In this document: piece by piece, positions 44,099 to 52,520 of the stretch
How positions within the stretch are numbered: the first letter of the stretch is position 1
How the letters are laid out: each line of letters begins with the position of its first letter
DNA from: Paenibacillus sinensis
Lineage (GTDB): Bacteria; Bacillota; Bacilli; Paenibacillales; Paenibacillaceae
Direction of reading: 5' to 3'
Assembly (NCBI RefSeq): GCF_019904155.1
Contig: NZ_JAHCMB010000121.1
Coordinates: 124,001-188,000, forward strand
DNA length: 64,000 nucleotides
Translations under genes and position numbers: made by a program
Notes under the pieces: generated by a model
Told to the model about the DNA's origin: nothing
The model's input: the letters and a program-made list of their open reading frames with translations, nothing else
Database searches by the model: none

Positions 44099-46619
44099 GA
44101 TGATCCCCCAATTTATCCGAGACTTTTTGATAGATATAGGAAATGCCCAGCAGACAGACACCAAAGCTGAAGTAGGCAATGATCTTGCTGCCGGAAGTCA
44201 GCAGGCTTAAGTCATACAACAGCAGCTTGCCGGTTGCGAGCAGCGTCAGGCCAAGGCCAAACCGGCGGATGTAGACGAAGCGGAAACGGAAGCCATATAT
44301 GATATACAGCAGAGCCAGCAGCAGGTAGATGATACTGAAGGACAATCCCCCATTGTTCAGATGGAGCTGTACGCTCAGGAACGCGGTAACGATGACCAGC
44401 ATATATACAGCCAGCGCCACCGGGTAAAATTCCAGGCTCGCGTAGCGCCTTTGAATCTCCGATTTCAGCAAGTTCCGTCCGTTCAGTATAATCAGCACAT
44501 TGACAATAACGAGCAAGGCAAGTGCAATATAGTCAGCGGCTCCATTCTCCGAGAGGTCCGGACGGAGGGCCGGAATGCCGATCATGATTCCAAGTCCGAT
44601 CGCACTGCCGATTCCGTGCAGGAACAGGGTGAAGACGCGAAGAATGGAATCGTAGAACAGCGGCAGTCTGGGAAGAACATAGGCGATACCGAAGGTAAAC
44701 ACCGCGGACAGCATCATTTGATAGAACCGGTAATGGACATCATTCTGTGGAAGCGCGAGGTTAGTCAATTGTACCGACTCATACAGCAGGTAGGCCCAAA
44801 AGTTTAGCACCGCCACATATTTGAAGCAGAACGTCAGCCGGACCTCCGCAGAGCCGGTATGAATCAAATAATCCTTGCCCCGGTAGCGGAGCCCGTATAT
44901 CCATGCGACAGCGAGCATGCCCGCCGTAATGAACGTGTATTTCAGGTTAAAAAGGTCGTCGCCATAGCCCGGGAAGAGCTGAAGCGGCACATTCAGTCCA
45001 AAAAAGGACCCCAGGCAGAGCAGCAGCAGCCCCCAGCCCGCCCGTTCCAGATTCTTAATCTGCTGCCTGCCGGCGAAGACGATCAGAGCGATCCCCTCAA
45101 TCAGCCAGCCCATCGACCACCATACCTGTCCGAGCTGGAATGGAATCATCAGCACTGCGAAGGTAAGGGCGACCGAATAGAAGAGCACCATGCTGTGTTT
45201 TTCCCGGGGCATCAGCTTCTCCAGCATTCTTCCCAGTCCGAAATACATCAGGCAGAACAGGAGGGCGAGAGCGCCCTTGTAATCACCAAGTCCGCTGTCG
45301 ATGAACAGCATGTACATCGTGATGCAGCTCACCAGCGTATTAACGCCGAGCAGCGAGAAATCCCACCAGGACAGTCTGGCCCGATGCTTGAACGGATAGG
45401 CGAGCGTAATCGTCAGGTACATGGCGAACGTGACAGCCGCATACAGCATGCTTGCGAATGAGTTGTCTGACAGGTAGATGAGCAGTAGCATGGAAGGCGT
45501 ATTGAACGCAAAGCTGATATAGTTCACAATAATCCAGCGTTTGCGCAGGGAAATCAGCAGAATGGAGAGATTCAGCAGAAAAAGATATCCCATCGCCGCA
45601 TATACGGCACTGCCCTCAAGTCCGAACGCGCCGATATAAGAGTAGACAGGCAAGTATCCTCCAACGAGGGCAAGGGAGCATATAGTGCGCGACTGATACC
45701 TTATGGACAGCAGCACGCCGGTAAGGGTGATGAGGACGGACAGGACGAGGCCTGTGTAGAGTCCGATAACCTCAAGCAGGAAATAGCTGTAGAAGACCGA
45801 GCCGTACAGCACGGAAATTCCGCCGCCCAACAGCCCGAGTGCGAAAGTTCCCTTGCCTTTGCGGAACAGCCATTCTCCGCCGGCCAGCATCAGCGCCCCC
45901 AGCAGAAAGAAAGCTGCGCTCTTCATATAGCCTGTGAACCAGTTCGAATACGAATACTTGAAGGCAGCGCCGACGCCCAGAATAATCAGCAAAATTCCGA
46001 GACGGTTGATCCAGCCCTGTCCGATCTTCATTTCGATGCGGTTCTGTTCTCTTCTGCGCCGGATCGTCTCTTCGCTGACAGGTTCGGCGGCCAGAGCATT
46101 CAGCTTGCCGTCCATCTCTCCCAAGAGCTTATTGCTTTCTTCCTCATAGAGCTTCCGGCTTCTTTCAATCCGTTCCTCAATTTCGCCCTTTAGTTGGTCC
46201 AGCCTGTCCGAAATTTCGGTTTTTTCTTCTTCCAAATACCTGGACATCGTCCGGTGCATCCGGTTCACCGAGATCTTGGTCATATCCTCAAAGACGGTCA
46301 GCCGGTCCTGGTACGCCTTGCTCTGCGCGCCGAAATAGGTATGAAGCTTCTCGCTCGATACCCGGACGATGCGCAGCTTCTCGTTCATCATCTGCTCGGT
46401 CAGCGCCTCCCGAAGGTCGCGGTTCTCCGACTTCAGCTTATCGGACTCCGCCTGGAGCGAAGCCAGCGTCTGCTCAAGTTCCCCTAGCCTTCGTTTGATG
46501 TGCTCGTTCTCAAGCATCAGATCATCGGACGACAGTTCGGAGATCAAGGTCTGATATTCCTTCATCAACATGTCCTGACGGTTCTTCAGTGACCTGAGCC
46601 TGTCTTTTAGTTCCTTCAT
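44067..46619 (-). CDS. DUF2339 family polytopic membrane protein
   Basis: An 850-residue protein. Residues 1-about 195 form a coiled coil rich in Leu, Glu and Lys (LKDRLRSLKNRQDM, LGELEQTLASLQAESDKL), followed by more than twenty hydrophobic segments from about residue 205 to 835. This is the DUF2339 layout. GGGGGA precedes the ATG at 46619. Together with the overlapping DUF3999 gene it probably makes an envelope complex of unknown role. Confidence 0.88.
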   Translation of the reverse strand: MKELKDRLRSLKNRQDMLMKEYQTLISELSSDDLMLENEHIKRRLGELEQTLASLQAESDKLKSENRDLREALTEQMMNEKLRIVRVSSEKLHTYFGAQSKAYQDRLTVFEDMTKISVNRMHRTMSRYLEEEKTEISDRLDQLKGEIEERIERSRKLYEEESNKLLGEMDGKLNALAAEPVSEETIRRRREQNRIEMKIGQGWINRLGILLIILGVGAAFKYSYSNWFTGYMKSAAFFLLGALMLAGGEWLFRKGKGTFALGLLGGGISVLYGSVFYSYFLLEVIGLYTGLVLSVLITLTGVLLSIRYQSRTICSLALVGGYLPVYSYIGAFGLEGSAVYAAMGYLFLLNLSILLISLRKRWIIVNYISFAFNTPSMLLLIYLSDNSFASMLYAAVTFAMYLTITLAYPFKHRARLSWWDFSLLGVNTLVSCITMYMLFIDSGLGDYKGALALLFCLMYFGLGRMLEKLMPREKHSMVLFYSVALTFAVLMIPFQLGQVWWSMGWLIEGIALIVFAGRQQIKNLERAGWGLLLLCLGSFFGLNVPLQLFPGYGDDLFNLKYTFITAGMLAVAWIYGLRYRGKDYLIHTGSAEVRLTFCFKYVAVLNFWAYLLYESVQLTNLALPQNDVHYRFYQMMLSAVFTFGIAYVLPRLPLFYDSILRVFTLFLHGIGSAIGLGIMIGIPALRPDLSENGAADYIALALLVIVNVLIILNGRNLLKSEIQRRYASLEFYPVALAVYMLVIVTAFLSVQLHLNNGGLSFSIIYLLLALLYIIYGFRFRFVYIRRFGLGLTLLATGKLLLYDLSLLTSGSKIIAYFSFGVCLLGISYIYQKVSDKLGDHHGENVSVQKD

Positions 46620-46793
46620 AACATCCCCCAGACGTCCTATTGAAATGGCTAATATTCTCAATATTACTATAAAGATGAATGATGCATCAGTCCCAATTAT
46701 CATACATTTCTATTTAAAAATTTAGATGTAAATCATTTTATATCATGATAGCATTCGAAAGGTGTTGATAATGGAAAAAGAAAGGAATGATGA

Positions 46794-47264
46794 ATGATGA
46801 ATCTGAAGGTTGAGCCCCTGCCTCCTTGCCGCATTGCTTATGTGAGACAGACGGGACCGTATGGTTCTGCGAACGCCGTGGCTATGGAGAAGGTGAAGGA
46901 ATGGGCGAGAGGGCAGCAATTGCTTGATGGCTCCGCTGTTCTGTTTGGTATTCCGCAGGATAACCCGCAGACTACGCCTCCCGAACAGTGCAGATATGAT
47001 GCGTGCATCGTAATTCCGGAAGATTATGCAATCGCCGATTCCGCCGGTGATGCTTCAATTCATGAAGATCATTTTTCAGGCGGTAAGTACGCAGTCTGTG
47101 TAATCAGTCATACGGCGGAAGCGATCGGGCAGGCGTGGACTGAAATCTTTAAAAGCCTGCACACCAGCGGCCTTCAATTGGACTATAATAAGCCGATTAT
47201 CGAAAGATACAAGGGAGAGCTGCTCGAAGACGGATGGTGTGAAATATGCGTACCAGTGCTATGA
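46794..47264 (+). CDS. GyrI-like small-molecule-binding domain protein
   Basis: A 156-residue stand-alone GyrI-like domain (also called SOUL/SbmC-like). Visible pattern: the N-terminal VEPLPPCRIAYVRQTGPYG, a middle LFGIPQDNP and CRYDACIVIP, and the C-terminal IIERYKGELLEDGWCEICVPV. Such proteins bind or hydrolyse small xenobiotics, or inhibit gyrase in E. coli. AAAGGA precedes ATG 46794; a second ATG at 46797 is also possible. Divergent from the DUF2339 gene. Confidence 0.88.
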   Translation: MMNLKVEPLPPCRIAYVRQTGPYGSANAVAMEKVKEWARGQQLLDGSAVLFGIPQDNPQTTPPEQCRYDACIVIPEDYAIADSAGDASIHEDHFSGGKYAVCVISHTAEAIGQAWTEIFKSLHTSGLQLDYNKPIIERYKGELLEDGWCEICVPVL

Positions 47265-47287
47265 GCAGTTAAGGTTGAATAGACGGC

Positions 47288-47332
47288 AAAAGAGCCTCCG
47301 GGACCACGTTAAGTGGCCCTGAAGGCTCTTAT
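47288..47332. terminator. bidirectional terminator
   Basis: AAAAGAGCCT and AGGCTCTT with inner GGGACCAC/GTGGCCC stems lie between the converging GyrI-like and pspA genes. On the minus strand the stem is followed by TTTT. Confidence 0.8.
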
Positions 47333-47363
47333 TAAATAGCTGTTGCTATAAGGAAGGCTTGGC

Positions 47364-48107
47364 TTATTCCTCAGCGCTGCTGTCGGTGTTCTTCGCTTTG
47401 GCGTCCTGCGCTGCGACATTCTTCACGCGATCCCGCAGCCGCTGCAATTCCTCGGCCGCCCGGGCTCTAACACTGCCGGTCGTCGGGGTCTCCGCCGCTT
47501 CAGGAGCGGCAGCAGTTTCAGGCGTGTAGCGCTCCGGAACCGCCGTACCGGCTTCCCATTCCCGGATTTTGTCTTCCATCCGCTGAAAGCCGCGGGAGAC
47601 GTGACGGGTGTCCAGCCCGTATGCCGAAGCGGAAGCCGAAGCCCATGAAGCGGGCTTGGGGCTTGCCGCTGCCCGGCGCGCACGTTCGGCCAGCTCGGCG
47701 CGTTTGGCCTTCAGCCGGGTTTGCTCTTCCTTGGCTGCCGCAATCTCGTACGCAAGTCCGGCGAGAACCTGCCGGGTCTCCTCAAGGCCATCCTCGCATT
47801 CCTGTGCGCTTGCTGTATAGCGAAGCTTGGCCTCAACGGCCGCTCTCGCGGTCATTTCGTCTCCATGCTCCAGCGCTTTGATGGCGTCGCCTTCGCTCAG
47901 CTCGGCCAGCATCCGGTATTCCTTCAGCCGGCGTTCCAGCAGCCGTGCCGCCGTCTCCATATCTCTGCTCCGGCGCTCGGCGTCCGCAATTTGATCGTCC
48001 AAATCCCGTAAATATTGTCCGGTCATCATGACCGGGTCCTCCAACCGATTCAGGCCTTCATGTAAAGCTGCTTTCGTCAGGGTTGCGATTCTGTCCAGTA
48101 TACTCAT
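47364..48107 (-). CDS. PspA/IM30 (LiaH-like) family protein
   Basis: A 247-residue coiled-coil protein starting MSILDRIATLTKAALHEGLNRLEDP, the amphipathic N-terminal helix of PspA family members. Long charged helices follow, then an Ala/Pro/Thr-rich stretch near residue 195-215. It probably assembles on the cytoplasmic face of a damaged membrane and is part of the envelope stress response. Encoded 41 bases downstream of a PspC-domain gene, which supports a small stress operon. AGGAGAG precedes the ATG. Confidence 0.87.
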   Translation of the reverse strand: MSILDRIATLTKAALHEGLNRLEDPVMMTGQYLRDLDDQIADAERRSRDMETAARLLERRLKEYRMLAELSEGDAIKALEHGDEMTARAAVEAKLRYTASAQECEDGLEETRQVLAGLAYEIAAAKEEQTRLKAKRAELAERARRAAASPKPASWASASASAYGLDTRHVSRGFQRMEDKIREWEAGTAVPERYTPETAAAPEAAETPTTGSVRARAAEELQRLRDRVKNVAAQDAKAKNTDSSAEE

Positions 48108-48148
48108 GGTTATCTCTCCTTTGGATTGTGAAATGAAATGGTCAGATT

Positions 48149-48370
48149 TTAGTAATTATAATGATTGCTGTCCGTGAAGCTGCCGCTGCGGTCGCTCGGG
48201 ACAATCAGGCTCGCGATAACGTAGACGAAGAGGAATGTACCGACGCTTCCCAGGGCGACAATGATGGCAATCAGACGAATCAAGGTGGAGTCGATGCCGA
48301 AGTATTCGGCGAGGCCGCCGCACAGTCCGGTGAACTTGCGGTCTCTTTCGGAACGGAATAATTTTCTCAT
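48149..48370 (-). CDS. PspC domain membrane protein
   Basis: A 73-residue protein beginning MRKLFRSERDRKFTGLCGGLAEYFGID, the PspC signature, followed by one hydrophobic helix (LIRLIAIIVALGSVGTFLFVYVIASLIV). It is probably a membrane partner or sensor of the PspA protein encoded next. GAAAGGAAG lies before the ATG at 48370; the longer frame to 48526 is not supported. Confidence 0.88.
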   Translation of the reverse strand: MRKLFRSERDRKFTGLCGGLAEYFGIDSTLIRLIAIIVALGSVGTFLFVYVIASLIVPSDRSGSFTDSNHYNY

Positions 48371-48528
48371 GGTTATTATCTTCCTTTCGTGATTTCCGTG
48401 TTTGATCGGCTGATCTATGTCTTTATTGTAGTGGCTTATGCGCGGTCTCAAAACGGCCTGCAGACGGTTTTGCATTCTCGACCTTAGACGGGGGAAGCCT
48501 ACGCTGTTGGACGGGGATAACGACACAA

Positions 48529-48569
48529 AGCCCCCGGATTCGGGGCATTATGCCTCGAATCCGGGGGCT
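48529..48569 (-). terminator. terminator of the LacI-family gene
   Basis: AGCCCCCGGATTCG pairs with CGAATCCGGGGGCT around a GGCATTATGCC hairpin. On the minus strand it is followed only by TTTGTGT. It lies just beyond the regulator stop at 48586. Confidence 0.7.
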
Positions 48570-48585
48570 GGGGCGCTTCCGCTGT

Positions 48586-49581
48586 TTAGTTCGTGCTCTC
48601 GCGAATCGAGAGGAAGTGGGTGACATTGGAGTGCTGGGGAATATCCGCCGTCCCCTTGATAAGCTTGATCAGGTTGCGTGCTGACGTCATGCCGATTTCC
48701 GCGGCGGAGTATTCGACCGTAGATAACCTCGGCCGGACGACGGACGACAGATAGCTGCCGTCAAAGCCGAATACGGCGAGGTCCTCCGGTATCCGCAGGC
48801 CGTGGTCCATCGCGTAATTCATCGCGCCGATGGCCATCCAGTCCGTCGAACAGAAGATGGCGCTTGGCAGCTCACCGCTCCCGGCGATGGTCCGCATGGC
48901 GTTCCTGCCATCGTCCACGGACAGGTCGCTCTCCACAACCCAGTCATTGCGGACCGGCAGACCCGCATCGGTCATCGCCTGTCTGAAGCCATCGTAACGG
49001 TCGCTGCCGATCCCTGACTCGCCGAAGCCGCGGATCATACCGATGGCGGTATGCCCCTGTTGAATGAGGTAGGTCACAGCTTCATAAGAGGCGGTCACAT
49101 TGTCCACATGAACGGAAGGTATGGAGGGGACCTTGGAGATTTGGCCGATCACCGTGCAGGACATGCCCGATGATTGTATGGCTTCCAGATGCCGCTCCTC
49201 CAGAGGAGAGCCGACGAAGATGACGCCCTCCGCCCGAATCTCCCCGAATCGCTTCAGATAATGCAGCTCGCTCTCAACCGAGCCGTCCGTCAGGCCGATC
49301 AGCAGCTCGTAGCCGTATAACCGCGAGACGGAGCCGATGCCTCCGATCAGATCATTCAGCACGGTGTTGCTGAATTGCGGAGCGATCACACCGAGCAGTG
49401 CCGCCTCGGCTTTGGACCCTTCGGAAGAGGAGAGACTCATCCGGTATCCCGTCTGTTCCATCGCTTCCATAACCCTGGCCCGGACTTCGTCTTTGACGGG
49501 CTTGCTGTTGTTGATGACGCGGGAGACGGTCGAAATCGACACCCCGGCCATTTTGGCGATATCGTGAATCGTTACTTTCAT
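48586..49581 (-). CDS. LacI family transcriptional regulator
   Basis: A 331-residue repressor with an N-terminal LacI HTH (MKVTIHDIAKMAGVSISTVSRVIN, then YRMS hinge region) and a periplasmic-binding-like sugar domain (AALLGVIAPQFSNT, VHVDNVTASYEAVTYLIQQGH). It is divergent from an alpha-glucosidase gene, and two identical operators lie in the shared region, one before each gene. It probably represses both and responds to a maltose-like or isomaltose-like sugar. ATG 49581 is preferred; the frame runs 8 codons further upstream without a site. Confidence 0.92.
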   Translation of the reverse strand: MKVTIHDIAKMAGVSISTVSRVINNSKPVKDEVRARVMEAMEQTGYRMSLSSSEGSKAEAALLGVIAPQFSNTVLNDLIGGIGSVSRLYGYELLIGLTDGSVESELHYLKRFGEIRAEGVIFVGSPLEERHLEAIQSSGMSCTVIGQISKVPSIPSVHVDNVTASYEAVTYLIQQGHTAIGMIRGFGESGIGSDRYDGFRQAMTDAGLPVRNDWVVESDLSVDDGRNAMRTIAGSGELPSAIFCSTDWMAIGAMNYAMDHGLRIPEDLAVFGFDGSYLSSVVRPRLSTVEYSAAEIGMTSARNLIKLIKGTADIPQHSNVTHFLSIRESTN

Positions 49582-49621
49582 AATGAAACACAACTCCGAA
49601 CCCAATAGAATAGCTCATTTC

Positions 49622-49637
49622 AGGAAAATATTTTCCC
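49622..49637. promoter_or_regulatory. LacI-type operator 1
   Basis: Contains the perfect palindrome GGAAAATATTTTCC (49623-49636). Read on the minus strand with flanks it is GGGAAAATATTTTCCTG, identical to operator 2. It lies 41-56 bases upstream of the regulator start, suggesting autoregulation. Confidence 0.75.
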
Positions 49638-49828
49638 GACATAAGCGATGCTGCATCGTTTATTGCTGCCTTTTTTCCATATGATCAGTAGAAGAAATGT
49701 TGTCGTACAACTGCTTAGGACCCAATAAATTACAGCTGCAGTAAAGGGATTTCTGTAATTCCGCAGGGATGTTGCCGCTTTACCAGTAAACTCATCATAA
49801 CATGAGGCTGAATGTTTGCCAATTATAC

Positions 49829-49858
49829 TTGACCGGGGAAAATATGATGCTTTATACT
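49829..49858 (+). promoter_or_regulatory. alpha-glucosidase promoter
   Basis: TTGACC (49829-49834) and TATACT (49853-49858), 18 bases apart, each match consensus at 5 of 6. Transcription would begin near 49865, at the edge of operator 2. Confidence 0.75.
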
Positions 49859-49865
49859 CCATTTA

Positions 49866-49882
49866 GGGAAAATATTTTCCTG
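49866..49882. promoter_or_regulatory. LacI-type operator 2
   Basis: GGGAAAATATTTTCCTG carries the same 14-base palindrome (49867-49880) and covers about +1 to +17 of the alpha-glucosidase transcript. This is a classic repression site. The centre is TA rather than the CG typical of many LacI-family operators. Confidence 0.8.
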
Positions 49883-49909
49883 TATAGAGAGCTGGAGGAG
49901 CTGACGGAT

Positions 49910-51586
49910 TTGGACAGAGTATGGTGGAAAGAAGCGGTGGCGTATCAGATCTATCCCCGCAGTTTTATGGACGGCAACGGAGATGGAATCGGCGATCTGC
50001 GGGGCGTTATCGACAAGCTGGATTACTTGAAGGAGCTTGGGATCGACGTCATCTGGATCTGTCCGATCTACAAATCCCCGAATGACGATAACGGCTACGA
50101 TATTTCGGATTACAAGGACATTATGGAAGAGTTCGGCACAATGGCCGATTTTGACGAGCTGCTGAAGCAGGTCCATGGCCGGGAAATGAAGCTGATTATG
50201 GATTTGGTTATCAATCATACCTCGGATGAGCATCCGTGGTTTATCGAATCCCGTTCAAGCCGGGACAATCCGAAGCGGGATTATTATATTTGGGAGGACC
50301 CGAAGGACGGGGCAGAGCCGAACAACTGGGACAGCATCTTCGGCGGATCGATTTGGGAATATGACATGGTGACGGAGCAGTATTTCATGCATGTCTTCTC
50401 GAAGAGACAGCCCGATCTGAACTGGGAGAATCCCGATGTTCGCGCCGAGCTGTACGACATGGTCAACTGGTGGCTGGATAAAGGCATTGACGGGTTCCGG
50501 ATCGACGCGATTTCCCATATCAAGAAGCTGGCGGGCTTCCCGGATATGCCGAATCCGGCAGGCCTGCGCTACGCCCGATCATTCGATGGGCATATGAACC
50601 GCGAGGGTATTCATGATTTTCTAGATGAACTGAAGCGGGAGACCTTCGATAAATACGATATTATGACGGTTGGTGAGGCCAGCGGCGTGAAGGCGGATGA
50701 AGCCGATCTGTGGGTGGACAAGGAGAGAGGCAAGTTCAACATGGTGTTCCAGTTCAACCACATGGAGCTGTGGAACAAGAGCATGGATGCGGGCTTAGAC
50801 CTCCTGACCTTCAAGAAGGTGCTGAGCGAGTGGCAGAAGAAGCTGGAGGGCAGCGGCTGGAACGCGCTGTTCATGGAGAATCACGACAAGCCCCGTTCGG
50901 TCTCGACCTACGGCAGCGACGGCCCGCTCCGGGTCCAGTCGGCGAAGGCGCTGGCGACGATGTATTTTCTCATGCAGGGAACGCCGTTCATTTATCAGGG
51001 ACAGGAAATCGGCATGACGAATGTGCGGTTTGAATCCATTGACGACTACGATGACGTTCATATGAAGACCTGGTACAGACTGGAGCGGGAGGAAGGCAAG
51101 TCTCACGAGGAGCTGATACCGGTCATCTGGAAGAATGGACGCGATAACTCGCGGACGCCGGTGCAGTGGAATGACAGTGAGCAGGCCGGGTTCACGACAG
51201 GCACTCCCTGGATGAAGGTGAATCCGAACTACAAGGAAATCAATGTGGAGGCGGAGAAGAGCAACCCCGATTCCATCTACCATTATTACCGGAAGCTGAT
51301 CGAGCTCCGCAAGACCCATCCGGTTCTGATCTATGGCATGTACGATCTCATTCTGCCGACGCACAAGCAGATCTACGCCTACACCCGGACGCTGGAGGAT
51401 GAGCATTGGCTGATCATAACGAATCTGTCGCCGGATGAAGCATTGTTCCATCTGCCGAAGGGAATTCGCTATGCGTCAGCGGAGCTGCAGCTTGCCAACT
51501 ATGAAGCGCCTGAGGGCGGCAGCATCCGCACTCTTCATCTACGTCCGTACGAGGCGCGCGTGTACCGTTTGGCATCACAGGTCTGA
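49910..51586 (+). CDS. GH13 oligo-1,6-glucosidase / alpha-glucosidase
   Basis: A 558-residue cytoplasmic GH13 enzyme. The nucleophile D199 in DGFRIDAIS, acid/base E256 in MTVGEAS and D326 in ENHDKPR are all present, at positions matching MalL-type enzymes. It cleaves maltose-, sucrose- or isomalto-oligosaccharides; the exact specificity is open. TTG 49910 is chosen because GGAGGAG lies 8 bases upstream and this start gives the usual N-terminus (DRVWWKEAVAYQIYPRSF). In-frame ATGs further up would place the operator inside the coding region. Confidence 0.93.
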   Translation: MDRVWWKEAVAYQIYPRSFMDGNGDGIGDLRGVIDKLDYLKELGIDVIWICPIYKSPNDDNGYDISDYKDIMEEFGTMADFDELLKQVHGREMKLIMDLVINHTSDEHPWFIESRSSRDNPKRDYYIWEDPKDGAEPNNWDSIFGGSIWEYDMVTEQYFMHVFSKRQPDLNWENPDVRAELYDMVNWWLDKGIDGFRIDAISHIKKLAGFPDMPNPAGLRYARSFDGHMNREGIHDFLDELKRETFDKYDIMTVGEASGVKADEADLWVDKERGKFNMVFQFNHMELWNKSMDAGLDLLTFKKVLSEWQKKLEGSGWNALFMENHDKPRSVSTYGSDGPLRVQSAKALATMYFLMQGTPFIYQGQEIGMTNVRFESIDDYDDVHMKTWYRLEREEGKSHEELIPVIWKNGRDNSRTPVQWNDSEQAGFTTGTPWMKVNPNYKEINVEAEKSNPDSIYHYYRKLIELRKTHPVLIYGMYDLILPTHKQIYAYTRTLEDEHWLIITNLSPDEALFHLPKGIRYASAELQLANYEAPEGGSIRTLHLRPYEARVYRLASQV

Positions 51587-51733
51587 TAAGAGAACCACGT
51601 TTGCGGGTATGCGCAACATCCTCCTTAGGGGGATGGCTTGAATTAGTTTACATGTATATTATGGCTGACCCCGGAAGTTTTGAACTGTATCCCGCTGAAA
51701 GTCTCTGGAGACGGCTCAATACTGCCCGGGGTT

Positions 51734-52108
51734 TTATTGTTGGCTGGACCAAATCCGTATATTTTGGGAGGGACCGGAGCCCTGCAAATATATGCTTTGA
51801 ATATTGCCGTAATCATTTTTAATCGAAATGTTAAAATCCCCGGTAGACTTCGGAAGAGGCAAAATACTCCCTGTTATTTTTAAGTACAGCGTATTATTGT
51901 CATAAGCGGCTTTATATCCTGTAAATTTATTCGCACTATCCGAAAATCCCCCCTTTACTGCGATGATTTCATCCGATACCTTGCATTGCGAAATCATAAT
52001 CGAGTTCGGACTTATTATATTGTTATAGTTCAACCTGTAAATGACCCCAATCAGCGAAACGACAGCAACAATGCCTATCCCTAGCGTAAGAACCCATTTT
52101 CTCGTCAT
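51734..52108 (-). CDS. hypothetical membrane-anchored protein
   Basis: A 124-residue protein with one N-terminal hydrophobic segment (WVLTLGIGIVAVVSLIGVIY) after a short basic start (MTRK), then an extracytoplasmic beta-rich domain (LYLKITGSILPL, DFNISIKNDYG). I do not recognise the family. Start 52108 has AGAGG about 8 bases upstream. Codon use is more AT-rich than in its neighbours, which may mean recent acquisition. No partner is apparent. Confidence 0.7.
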   Translation of the reverse strand: MTRKWVLTLGIGIVAVVSLIGVIYRLNYNNIISPNSIMISQCKVSDEIIAVKGGFSDSANKFTGYKAAYDNNTLYLKITGSILPLPKSTGDFNISIKNDYGNIQSIYLQGSGPSQNIRIWSSQQ

Positions 52109-52238
52109 TCTGCAACCTCTTCTCAATCCAATCAATGCCCCTATCACAAAATAAATCATACCATGATCCTGACCAGTCTTTCTTCCATCTTCTAAGGAAA
52201 AGAGGCTGGTTTTGTGTTGTGCTCAGTTATCCCTAGCC

Positions 52239-52267
52239 TTGACATTGTTAATCGAAATCGTTACGAT
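52239..52267 (+). promoter_or_regulatory. promoter of the rpmG-yciC operon
   Basis: A perfect TTGACA (52239-52244) and TACGAT (52262-52267) have a 17-base spacer. TCGTTACGA, half a Zur-like palindrome, overlaps the -10. Confidence 0.7.
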
Positions 52268-52278
52268 ATAAAAATAAA

Positions 52279-52293
52279 TCGTAATAATTACGA
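52279..52293. promoter_or_regulatory. Zur box
   Basis: TCGTAATAATTACGA is a perfect 7-1-7 palindrome equal to the B. subtilis Zur consensus TCGTAATnATTACGA. It lies just downstream of the promoter at 52239-52267 and 20 bases before an L33 gene. Together with the second partial site at the -10 it should give strong zinc-dependent repression. Confidence 0.9.
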
Positions 52294-52313
52294 ATAAGGA
52301 GGTTCATCTCATC

Positions 52314-52463
52314 ATGAGAGTTACCGTAATGCTGGCCTGCACCGAGACAGGAGACCGCAATTACACGACAACCAAGAACAAGAAGACCCATCCCGGACGC
52401 CTGGAAATGCGCAAGTACTGCCCGAGACTGAAGAGACATACCCTGCACCGCGAGACACGCTAA
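52314..52463 (+). CDS. rpmG: ribosomal protein L33, zinc-independent paralogue
   Basis: A 49-residue L33 starting [20 protein letters not shown], with [19 protein letters not shown] at the C-terminal end. Zinc-type L33 has two CxxC pairs; here only single cysteines remain (ACTET and YCPRL), so the protein should not need zinc. Such C- paralogues replace the zinc form under zinc starvation. The perfect Zur box and the downstream yciC gene fit this. AAGGAGG lies upstream. Confidence 0.93.
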   Translation: MRVTVMLACTETGDRNYTTTKNKKTHPGRLEMRKYCPRLKRHTLHRETR

Positions 52464-52520
52464 TTCGGCGGGATAGTTGCTGGAGGAACGGATATCAAAC
52501 GATATATAAGGAGACAAAAG

